The notes under the pieces are model-generated. The model did not search any database, had not been told where the DNA came from, and saw nothing but the letters and a program-made list of their open reading frames with translations. The position numbers and the translations under genes were made by a program. From Bacillota bacterium (lineage in GTDB: Bacteria; Bacillota; Clostridia; Oscillospirales; Oscillospiraceae), in contig WQUU01000097.1 in the NCBI GenBank assembly GCA_009781925.1, positions 1 to 6,187 on the forward strand: 6,187 nucleotides of DNA, read 5' to 3'. Shown one piece after another: positions 1 through 5,239 of this stretch (its first letter is position 1; every line of letters begins with the position of its first letter).

Positions 1-570
1 CACGCCGCAGCTCTGACAGCAGAAATAGTCCTCCGCCAGAATGCCCCAGAAACACATGTCGCAGATACCGGTGTTGTTGCCGCCGCCCTTCCGCTTTGTG
101 CCCTCGTAGCGCAGGCCGCACTTGCGCATGACCTTCCCGCTGTTCGGGTTAGCCGCGTCATGCGTGGCCTCCACACGGTTTAGGCCCACCTCCTCAAAGA
201 AGAAGCGGATCACCTCGGAAAGCGCCTCAGCGGTGTAGCCCCGCCCCCAGAACTTTCGGCCGATGCAGTAGCCGACCTCGATCCGGCCCACGTCCTCGCG
301 CAGCTGAAACGCGCCGAGGCTGCCAATGGGTTCGCCTAGAGACTTGAGCACGATGGCCCACTGATAATAATTCGGCTTTTCATACTGCGGAACCCACTCG
401 CCCAAAACACGCTCCGTCTCCGCGATGTCCGGGTGCGGCTTCCAGAGCAGGTACTTCGTGACCTCCGGGTCCGACGCCCAGTTACGGAACATGGTCTGCG
501 CGTCGCTGAGGGCAAAGGGCCGCAAAATCAGCCGCTCCGTCTCCAAAACTTTTGTACCGAGATGGTTCAT
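1..570 (-). CDS. GNAT N-acetyltransferase, RimJ/RimL-like (3' end outside window)
   Basis: The 190 visible codons run from ATG at 570 to the window edge with no stop, so the C-terminus is missing, probably only slightly since family members are usually about 170-190 residues. The family transfers an acetyl group from acetyl-CoA to protein N-termini or small amines; the substrate here is unknown. The N-terminus LETERLILRPF (residues 9-19) is typical of the RimJ/RimL branch. The acetyl-CoA loop is seen as GRKFWGRGYTAEAL (about 104-117), followed by NRVEATHDAANPNSGKVMRKCGLRYEG (split: NRVEATHDAANPN 131-143, then SGKVMRKCGLRYEG 144-157). The visible tail is unusually cysteine-rich: C170, C173, C184, C185 and C188. 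The start was chosen because it is the only ATG ahead of the conserved N-terminal motif; the ribosome site is only a G-run about 10 nt upstream. It begins 52 nt after the SPFH stop and is probably the last visible gene of the leftward unit. Fold assignment is firm, function open. Confidence 0.9.
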   Translation of the reverse strand, partial: MNHLGTKVLETERLILRPFALSDAQTMFRNWASDPEVTKYLLWKPHPDIAETERVLGEWVPQYEKPNYYQWAIVLKSLGEPIGSLGAFQLREDVGRIEVGYCIGRKFWGRGYTAEALSEVIRFFFEEVGLNRVEATHDAANPNSGKVMRKCGLRYEGTKRKGGGNNTGICDMCFWGILAEDYFCCQSCGV

Positions 571-590
571 AGTCCGCGCGCCCCCCGTTG

Positions 591-625
591 TTCACTGTTC
601 ACTGTTCATTGTTAACTGTTCATTA
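591..625. repeat. Array of five degenerate heptamers (TTCACTG type)
   Basis: Five adjacent 7-bp units are read on the plus strand: TTCACTG, TTCACTG, TTCATTG, TTAACTG and TTCATTA. The first two are identical and the others differ by one or two bases. The array fills most of the 52-nt gap between the SPFH gene and the acetyltransferase gene, and its last three bases (623-625) are the TAA stop of SPFH on the minus strand. Short heptanucleotide arrays are known between genes in several bacterial groups. The function here is unknown, and it does not form a clear terminator hairpin. Confidence 0.85.
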
Positions 626-1600
626 TCCGTCAATTGACCCGCTGTTGATAATCGGCTGGGCGTCCCGGTTGCCGCAGAGCACCACCAGGAGGTTGCTCAC
701 CATGGCGGCTTTGCGCGCCTCGTCCATGTGCACGGCGTCGCCCTCTCCCAGCTTCTCGATGGCCATTTTCACCATGCCCACGGCTCCGTCCACGATCTTC
801 TGCCGCGCCGCGATGATGGCCACCGCCTGTTGGCGCTGGAGCATGGCCGCCGCGATCTCCTCGGCGTAGGCCAGGTGGGTGATGCGCACCTCCTCGATGA
901 CGAGGCCGGCGTTGACCACGCGCTTTTGCAGCTCCTCCTTCATGCTCGCCGCGATCTCCAGGGAGCTGCCGCGCAGGGTTTTCTCCTTCGCTCCCTCGTC
1001 CCCCTCGCCCTCGTCAAACACGTCGTAGGGGTAGAGCCGCGCCACATTGCGCACGGTGGAGTCGGTCTGGGTACCCAGATACTCCCGGTAGTTCTCCACG
1101 GCGAAGACGGCCTGGGTCGGATCGTCCACGTGCCAGATGACCACCGCGCCAATGACGATGGGGTTGCCCAACACATCGTTGACCTTCTGCCGCTGATTGT
1201 CCAAGGTCTGGGTTTTCAGGGAGACCACCCGCTTCATGTCAAAGCCGTTCGCGGTTCTGACAACACCCTTGGTCACCGGACCGGCGGAGCTGACAAATGG
1301 GTTTACATAATAGAATCCGGCCTTCTTGACGGTGCCGTAGTATCTGCCGAAGAGCGTGAATACCCGCGCCTCATTGGGCGCGACGACCTTGAGCCCCGCC
1401 ATAAACATCGGCAGGACACAGATCCCCACAATGCCGACGACGAGCGCGGCGATCCCGAGCGCGGTCGTACTCGTGTCCAGCGACATGCCGCCTAATATCG
1501 TCAGGGCCAGGGCCGCCAGGATTCCGAGCATCAGCAGGATCAGCGCGGCCATGCCGCTTTTCGGGCGCAGTTCTTTTTCGGTGATGTTGATCTGGTTCAT
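623..1600 (-). CDS. SPFH (band 7/stomatin-like) domain membrane protein
   Basis: This is a 325-residue protein. After a short polar N-terminus (1-16) there are two hydrophobic segments, about 17-38 and 46-69, consistent with a membrane hairpin. An SPFH/band 7 domain follows, from about residue 70 (LKVVAPNEARVFTLFGRYYG) to about 260. Visible SPFH hallmarks are the GFYYVNPF stretch (95-102), VNDVLGNPIVIGAVVIWHVDD (split: VNDVLGNP 140-147, IVIGAVVIWHVDD 148-160) and VVNAGLVIEEVRITHLAY (228-245). An Ala/Gln-rich helix, YAEEIAAAMLQRQQAVAIIAARQKIV (split: YAEEIAAAMLQRQ 245-257, QAVAIIAARQKIV 258-270), is of the type that drives oligomerisation. The C-terminus has VSNLLVVLCGNRDAQPIIN (301-319). SPFH proteins form large membrane rings and organise microdomains or regulate membrane proteases. 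The start at 1600 was chosen over upstream in-frame codons because it has an AAAGGGG site 10 nt upstream and the extension would run into the ABC gene. Length and end look complete. Specific role unknown. Confidence 0.93.
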   Translation of the reverse strand: MNQINITEKELRPKSGMAALILLMLGILAALALTILGGMSLDTSTTALGIAALVVGIVGICVLPMFMAGLKVVAPNEARVFTLFGRYYGTVKKAGFYYVNPFVSSAGPVTKGVVRTANGFDMKRVVSLKTQTLDNQRQKVNDVLGNPIVIGAVVIWHVDDPTQAVFAVENYREYLGTQTDSTVRNVARLYPYDVFDEGEGDEGAKEKTLRGSSLEIAASMKEELQKRVVNAGLVIEEVRITHLAYAEEIAAAMLQRQQAVAIIAARQKIVDGAVGMVKMAIEKLGEGDAVHMDEARKAAMVSNLLVVLCGNRDAQPIINSGSIDG

Positions 1601-1610
1601 GTTGATATTA

Positions 1611-1617
1611 CCCCTTT
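1611..1617 (-). promoter_or_regulatory. Ribosome binding site of the SPFH gene
   Basis: AAAGGGG on the minus strand lies 10 nt before the ATG at 1600. It decides the SPFH start against longer in-frame readings that would overlap the upstream ABC gene. It sits just outside the inverted repeat at 1628-1697, so translation initiation could be affected by folding of that repeat in the mRNA. Confidence 0.75.
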
Positions 1618-1627
1618 CAAAAACAAT

Positions 1628-1697
1628 TTGTAGGGAACGGATTGATCCGTTCCACAATGATATGAAATCTCGGAACGGATCAATCCGTTCCCTACAA
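1628..1697. repeat. Perfect 26-bp inverted repeat of two palindromic YTGTAG modules
   Basis: The arm at 1628-1653 is exactly complementary to the arm at 1672-1697, with an 18-nt AT-rich spacer (1654-1671). Each arm consists of a TTGTAG head at the outer edge and an inner palindrome, GGAACGGAT-loop-ATCCGTTCC (9-bp stem, 2-nt loop). Each arm can therefore fold alone, or both can form one long hairpin. The element covers the last five bases of the upstream ABC coding sequence, including its TAG stop (1694-1692), and most of the gap to the SPFH gene. In the leftward transcript the long hairpin is followed after a few bases by TTTTT (1618-1622 region), so partial termination is possible. The sequence ACAATT occurs at both outer edges (1623-1628, 1694-1699), partly inside the element, so it is weak evidence for a target duplication. 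No transposase is present. Confidence 0.92.
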
Positions 1698-3365
1698 TTC
1701 CTTTGTAATCCGTCCGCCCTCCGCCCGGTACACCCTGTCCGGGGAGAGTACGGCAAGGTTGTGCGTCGCCATGAGAACCGTGCGTCCGCCCCGCAGGCGG
1801 TTGATCGTGGCCGTGACCTCGGTTTCGCTGGCCTGATCGAGCGCGCTGGTGGCCTCGTCAAAGACCAAAACCGGCGCGCCGCGCAGCAGGGCCCGCGCGA
1901 TGGCGATGCGCTGGCGCTGTCCGCCGGAGAGGGAGCCGCCCAGCTCCCCTGCGGGGGTATCGTAACCCTGGGGAAAGGCGGAGATGAAACCGTCCGCGTC
2001 GGCCTCCACGGCGGCCGCCTTGACTTCTTCCGGCGTTGCCCCGTCCCGGCCCAGGGCGATGTTCTCGCCGACGGTCATGTTGAAGAGCGTGCAGCTCTGA
2101 TCCACGTAGGCGAAGTTGGCCCGCCACGCATCGAGCCCCCCCGGATCGAAGGCTTTGCCGCCCAGCGAGAGACCCGGCAGCTCCCGCTCGTAGAAACCCG
2201 CGATGACTTTGAGCAGCGTGGATTTCCCGCTGCCGCTCTCCCCCACAAAAGCGACAAATTCGTTCTCGCCGATCCTGAGGCTCACGTCCACAAGAGCGGG
2301 TGTCTCGGCCCCCTGGTATGTAAAATCCAGATGTTCAAGTTCAATCTGATAGTGCTCCCCCGGCGCAAAAATCTCCTCCCTGAGCGGTTCCAATGTGCTG
2401 CTCCCGTCCAGCGCGGCGTAAACCCGCTTTGCCGCCGCCAGCGGCGCCGCATAGGCGGCCCAGAATGCGCCGATCTGCGAGAGCGCCATGCCAAACCCCT
2501 CGCAGATGGGCACCAGCGCCATCAGCGCCACGAGGCTCAGCTCCCCGCGGGAGATCAGCAGACTGCCCAGGGCGAAGATGCCGCCGGTCATGAGCACAGA
2601 GGAGACGCCCGTCACCAGCTTCTGGGCGGCGGTAAGATTGGCCGCGCGCCTGCCGAGTCTCAAAATTTCTCCGTTTTGCTCCCCGAAAACCCCGGCGACG
2701 CGCTCCTCCAGCCGGAAGGCCCGGATGACGATGCCGCCGGAAAAGATATCGCCGACGGTCTGCGTGGCCTTGGCAGTCACGGATAAACTCCCCTCCGCCA
2801 GACGGCCCAGGGGCCCCGAAAAACGCGACTGCGCCCACATGGAGAGTAACCCCACCCCCGCCGTGAAGGCGCCGATCTTCCAGCTCACGGCAAACAAAGC
2901 CGCGCCGAAGATGAGGAGCGGGAGCAGCTGCATCAGCAGCATGGTCAGTTCGTTGTCAAAGACGCCGCTGGCCCGCTGGGCGTCCGTATTCATGGAGGCC
3001 AGCGCGGCGCCGGAGTGGACGCGCCCCTCCACGCTCCTGTCAATAAAATTGCGGAAAAGCTTGGTCTGCATCCGCTTGACGGCGCTCAAATCCATCCGGA
3101 CAAAGAGGAGGATTCCCGCGACACAAGTTGCCATGGCGAGCAGCAGAAACGCCATCGTCTCCGCAATGCTGACATAGAGCGCCGGCCAGCCGCCTCCGGT
3201 GATCGCGCGGGTCAGCCCCCCCATCAGCACCGATGAGATCAGCGGAAAGACAAAACTCTGAGAGGTATAGAGGAAGATCGCAAACAAATAGAGGGGCAGG
3301 GGCTTCACAAACCCGAACATGAATTTTAGAGCTTTTCCCCCTGTGACAGCCGCATGCTCTTTCAC
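1692..3365 (-). CDS. ABC half-exporter, membrane domain fused to ATPase domain (second of pair)
   Basis: This 557-residue protein has the standard type IV (ABC exporter) order. The transmembrane region spans about 1-315, with hydrophobic segments near 25-47, 63-88, 141-160, 162-178, 255-272 and 278-302. The ATPase domain runs from about 340 to 557. The ATPase motifs are complete: A-loop Tyr350 (DFTY), Walker A GESGSGKST (375-383), Q-loop Gln423, signature LSGGQ (479-483), Walker B VLVFDE with catalytic Glu504, D-loop SALD (507-510) and switch His535. The GTG start at 3365 overlaps the stop of the preceding ABC gene (GTGA) and has a GGAGGGGGG site 9 nt upstream, so the pair is translationally coupled and probably forms a heterodimer at the cytoplasmic membrane. 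The stop TAG and the last Leu codon lie inside the inverted repeat at 1628-1697. The exported substrate cannot be deduced. Confidence 0.95.
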   Translation of the reverse strand: MKEHAAVTGGKALKFMFGFVKPLPLYLFAIFLYTSQSFVFPLISSVLMGGLTRAITGGGWPALYVSIAETMAFLLLAMATCVAGILLFVRMDLSAVKRMQTKLFRNFIDRSVEGRVHSGAALASMNTDAQRASGVFDNELTMLLMQLLPLLIFGAALFAVSWKIGAFTAGVGLLSMWAQSRFSGPLGRLAEGSLSVTAKATQTVGDIFSGGIVIRAFRLEERVAGVFGEQNGEILRLGRRAANLTAAQKLVTGVSSVLMTGGIFALGSLLISRGELSLVALMALVPICEGFGMALSQIGAFWAAYAAPLAAAKRVYAALDGSSTLEPLREEIFAPGEHYQIELEHLDFTYQGAETPALVDVSLRIGENEFVAFVGESGSGKSTLLKVIAGFYERELPGLSLGGKAFDPGGLDAWRANFAYVDQSCTLFNMTVGENIALGRDGATPEEVKAAAVEADADGFISAFPQGYDTPAGELGGSLSGGQRQRIAIARALLRGAPVLVFDEATSALDQASETEVTATINRLRGGRTVLMATHNLAVLSPDRVYRAEGGRITKEL

Positions 3366-3383
3366 GCCGGCACACCCCCCTCC
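3362..3383 (-). promoter_or_regulatory. GTGA stop/start overlap with strong ribosome binding site
   Basis: On the minus strand the bases 3365-3362 read GTGA: GTG starts the second ABC gene and TGA ends the first. A GGAGGGGGG stretch (3383-3375) lies inside the end of the first gene, 9 nt before the GTG. This arrangement normally gives termination-coupled reinitiation and similar amounts of both subunits. It supports the GTG as the true start. Confidence 0.85.
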
Positions 3384-5089
3384 GCCAGGCGGACGGTCAT
3401 GTCCGCCAGAGCCATGACCGCCCGCCGGTGGGCCACCACTACGGCGGTCTTGCCGTTCTGCTTTACATAGTCCCCGAAAGCTTTCAGCACCAGCGCCTCG
3501 GTCTCGGGGTCAAGCGCGCTGGTGGACTCGTCCAGCAGGAGCAGATCGGCGTCCTGGTAAAAGGCCCGGGCGATGGCGATGCGCTGTTTCTGTCCGCCGG
3601 AGATGTTGGCGGCGGTCTCGCTCAGCACCGTGTCAAAGCCCTCCGGCAGGGTCTCGATAAACTTCAAAATCCCCGCGCTCTGACAGGCCTCCCGCAGCCG
3701 TTTTTCGTCATAGGGCAGATCCCCCAGAATATTCTCCCGGATGGAGACGGGCAAGAGGTAGCTGTCCTGGGGCACGTAGGCCCGCTTCTCCAAAACTTTC
3801 AGGGCGCCGCTGTCCGGCGCGTACAAGCCCAGCAGCAGTTTTAGAATCGTGCTCTTGCCGCAGCCGCTGGGCCCCGTCAGGGCGGTGATCTTGCCCTTTT
3901 CGATGGAGAGGCTCAGATTGTCAAGCGCCTTTTTCCCATCCGTATAGCTGAACGACACACCCTCAAACCGCGCGGCGAGGCCCTCCGGCAAGATCGCAGC
4001 CTGTAGGGGCCGCCGCCCTCGGCGGCCCGTTTCTGCGTGGCCGCCCGCCGCGGGTTCCGACGCCGGGGCGGTCGACGGGCCGCCGAGGGCGGCGTCCCCT
4101 ACAGGGGATTCTGGCGGCGGGGCGATGTGGGCATCGCCCCCTACAGGCCCTGTGAAATCCAGCAGGCGCTTTGCGGAGGCGTAGGACACGCGAATGCGCG
4201 CCAAATCTTGCGAGAGCTGCACCAGCCAGCTCCCCACGGGGCCGGATACCAGGGTGAAGGCAATAAACTCCGCGAGGGTCAATTTCCCGCCCAACACCAG
4301 GGCGCAGGCCACAAAAGCCAGCACAAACTGTGGCGCCGTGGCCGCGACAACGCCGGCGCCCGCCAAGAGGGCGGTCACTTTCGCGGCGGCAAGATTGGCG
4401 TCCATGAACTGGTCATAACTGTTCAAAAACCGCTTCTCCAGCTTGGCCCCCAGGCCGTAGGCCTTGACGGTCATGGGGTTTTGCAGGGCGTCGGCGAAGG
4501 TGGCGTTCATCTCCGCCCGTTTTTGGGACGCGACAACGCGCTTTTCCCCGATGGGCGCGGAGAGCTTCGCCTGTAAAAAGGCCAGCAGCGGAAACAGCGC
4601 GAAGAAGCAGAGGGTCAGCCACCAGTTCATATAAAGCATAAACGCCGCGCTGACCAGCAGAACCGCCATCTGGCTGACCTGGGCCAAAGTCTGCCCCGTG
4701 AGGAAAGCCGCCGCGTTGGGCAAGTCGGCCCCGAAAATGGAGGCCCCCTCCCCGCTGTTTTTGCCCTCGATGTCCCTGTAGCTGAGTCCCAGCAGGTAGC
4801 GCGCGAAACCCCGGCGCATGACAAACTCCGTCCGGTTTCCGGCGCGCCTGTTTAAAAGCTCCAAAACGGCGCTGAGCGCCGCGCTGCCGAGGCTGAAGGC
4901 CGCGAGCGTGATGAGAAAGCCGCTTAAAACCGCGCTCCGCGCCTGGGCCGCCGCGGTCATAGAGCCCGTGACCCGCGCGGCCAGCACGCTCAGCACCGCC
5001 CCCGCCGCCGCCAAAAGGGCGTAAAGCATCGCGAACCGGGCAGATTTGATGTGAAAACGCCGAAGGGTCTCGCGAAAAACTTTGACCAT
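3362..5089 (-). CDS. ABC half-exporter, membrane domain fused to ATPase domain (first of pair), with repeat-derived linker
   Basis: This 575-residue protein has the same architecture as its neighbour. Hydrophobic segments lie near 18-40, 55-77, 138-154, 156-172, 239-266 and 273-295, followed by an ATPase domain from about 366 to 575. The motifs are intact: A-loop Tyr382 (SFSY), Walker A GPSGCGKST (406-414), Q-loop Gln441, signature ISGGQ (496-500), Walker B LLLLDE with Glu521, D-loop SALD (524-527) and switch His554. The start at 5089 has a GAGGTG site 4 nt upstream and a matching promoter. The long in-frame extension to 5644 is rejected because it would cross that promoter and overlap the divergent gene. 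Residues about 315-363, between the membrane and ATPase domains, are Pro/Gly/Ala/Arg-rich and are encoded by three palindromic repeat modules (4000-4147). The rest is an ordinary exporter subunit. It probably pairs with the coupled downstream gene; substrate unknown. Confidence 0.95.
   Translation of the reverse strand: MVKVFRETLRRFHIKSARFAMLYALLAAAGAVLSVLAARVTGSMTAAAQARSAVLSGFLITLAAFSLGSAALSAVLELLNRRAGNRTEFVMRRGFARYLLGLSYRDIEGKNSGEGASIFGADLPNAAAFLTGQTLAQVSQMAVLLVSAAFMLYMNWWLTLCFFALFPLLAFLQAKLSAPIGEKRVVASQKRAEMNATFADALQNPMTVKAYGLGAKLEKRFLNSYDQFMDANLAAAKVTALLAGAGVVAATAPQFVLAFVACALVLGGKLTLAEFIAFTLVSGPVGSWLVQLSQDLARIRVSYASAKRLLDFTGPVGGDAHIAPPPESPVGDAALGGPSTAPASEPAAGGHAETGRRGRRPLQAAILPEGLAARFEGVSFSYTDGKKALDNLSLSIEKGKITALTGPSGCGKSTILKLLLGLYAPDSGALKVLEKRAYVPQDSYLLPVSIRENILGDLPYDEKRLREACQSAGILKFIETLPEGFDTVLSETAANISGGQKQRIAIARAFYQDADLLLLDESTSALDPETEALVLKAFGDYVKQNGKTAVVVAHRRAVMALADMTVRLAEGGVPA
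4000..4147. repeat. Cluster of three palindromic YTGTAG modules inside the ABC coding sequence
   Basis: Unit A (4001-4030) and unit B (4075-4104) form an inverted repeat matching at 29 of 30 positions, heads outward. Each has a CTGTAG head and a 9-bp palindrome with a 4-nt CCCT loop; in A the stem is GGGCCGCCG/CGGCGGCCC (4007-4015 and 4020-4028), and B has one mismatch in the stem. Unit C follows B in the same orientation with its head 42 nt further on. The block is very GC-rich and translates without a stop on the minus strand as roughly residues 315-363 of the ABC protein. Units B and C are read in the same frame and give the related peptides PVGDA and PVGGDA. The heads are read CCT GTA GGG, so the TAG in them is out of frame. 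Confidence 0.9.
4117..4147 (-). repeat. Third palindromic module (unit C) of the intragenic cluster
   Basis: Read on the minus strand the unit is CTGTAG (4146-4141) followed by GGGGCGATG (4140-4132), a 4-nt loop (4131-4128) and CATCGCCCC (4127-4119). The head and 9-bp stem geometry match units A and B, but the stem sequence differs completely, so this is another member of the same family, not a copy of B. Confidence 0.8.
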
Positions 5090-5093
5090 AGAG

Positions 5094-5099
5094 CACCTC
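5094..5099 (-). promoter_or_regulatory. Ribosome binding site of the first ABC gene
   Basis: GAGGTG on the minus strand lies 4 nt before the ATG at 5089. It fixes the start of the first ABC gene and argues against the much longer in-frame reading upstream. Confidence 0.8.
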
Positions 5100-5123
5100 G
5101 ATTTTGGCGTAAAAATTTCTTCC

Positions 5124-5152
5124 ACTGTAACACATTTTTTGTGAGAACGCAA
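5124..5152 (-). promoter_or_regulatory. Sigma-70/sigma-A type promoter of the leftward ABC-SPFH-acetyltransferase unit
   Basis: On the minus strand a TTGCGT -35 box (5152-5147) is separated by exactly 17 bp, including an A6 tract, from a TACAGT -10 box (5129-5124). The predicted start of transcription is near 5117, giving a leader of about 28 nt before the ABC start at 5089. It is the only convincing promoter seen for the leftward genes. Confidence 0.7.
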
Positions 5153-5167
5153 GACTTTGATCTTGCG
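5148..5167. promoter_or_regulatory. Candidate operator: interrupted palindrome shared by divergent promoters
   Basis: CGCAAGA (5148-5154) and TCTTGCG (5161-5167) are exact 7-bp inverted repeats separated by 6 nt. The element lies midway between the two divergent genes, and each arm contains most of one -35 box. A dimeric regulator bound here would affect both promoters. No regulator gene is seen in the window, and part of the symmetry follows simply from both -35 boxes being TTGCG. Confidence 0.45.
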
Positions 5168-5191
5168 AAAGCCCGGGAATTGCGTTATAAT
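5163..5191 (+). promoter_or_regulatory. Sigma-70/sigma-A type promoter of the GNAT-like/thiolase operon
   Basis: A TTGCGA -35 box (5163-5168) and a perfect TATAAT -10 box (5186-5191) are separated by 17 bp. The predicted start is near 5198, leaving a leader of about 42 nt to the ATG at 5240. This is the best promoter match in the window. It drives the 226-residue gene and, by tight spacing, the thiolase gene. Confidence 0.82.
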
Positions 5192-5224
5192 GGCAACGAT
5201 AGAAAGTCCCAAAAATTTTTTGCT

Positions 5225-5230
5225 GAAAGG
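5225..5230 (+). promoter_or_regulatory. Ribosome binding site of the GNAT-like gene
   Basis: GAAAGG lies 9 nt before the ATG at 5240. It selects this start over an in-frame ATG at 5051, which would place the coding start upstream of the promoter and overlapping the divergent ABC gene. Confidence 0.75.
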
Positions 5231-5239
5231 AAAACGATT

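Noticed and set aside
591..625. CRISPR-like array
   Set aside because: Units are 7 bp and directly adjacent with no spacers, so this is a short tandem repeat.
728..1495. Plus-strand open frame of 255 codons opposite the SPFH gene
   Set aside because: It is His/Asp/Leu/Arg-rich with no domain pattern or ribosome site, and mirrors the real SPFH frame.
1654..1684. Possible promoter for SPFH in the repeat spacer (TTGATC and TATCAT on the minus strand)
   Set aside because: The spacing is only 15 bp, and the -35-like part is simply repeat-arm sequence; too weak to annotate.
1601..1861. N-terminal extension of the SPFH gene to a start at 1861
   Set aside because: It would translate the inverted repeat and overlap the end of the ABC gene, while the ATG at 1600 has a clear ribosome site and a normal family N-terminus.
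1356..2786. Long open frame on the plus strand (476 codons) opposite the SPFH and ABC genes
   Set aside because: It has no recognisable domain, lies antisense to strongly conserved ABC and SPFH motifs, and is explained by GC-rich codon usage on the minus strand.
2488..3177. Plus-strand open frame of 229 codons opposite the second ABC gene
   Set aside because: Low-complexity Ser/Pro/Arg composition and no domain pattern; it is antisense to the ABC membrane domain.
4000..4147. Frameshift or pseudogene in the first ABC gene caused by the repeat cluster
   Set aside because: The reading frame stays open through the cluster, and all ATPase motifs downstream are in the same frame as the membrane domain.
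4037..4576. Plus-strand open frame of 179 codons opposite the first ABC gene
   Set aside because: Gly/Arg-rich shadow that begins within the GC-rich repeat cluster; no recognisable domain.
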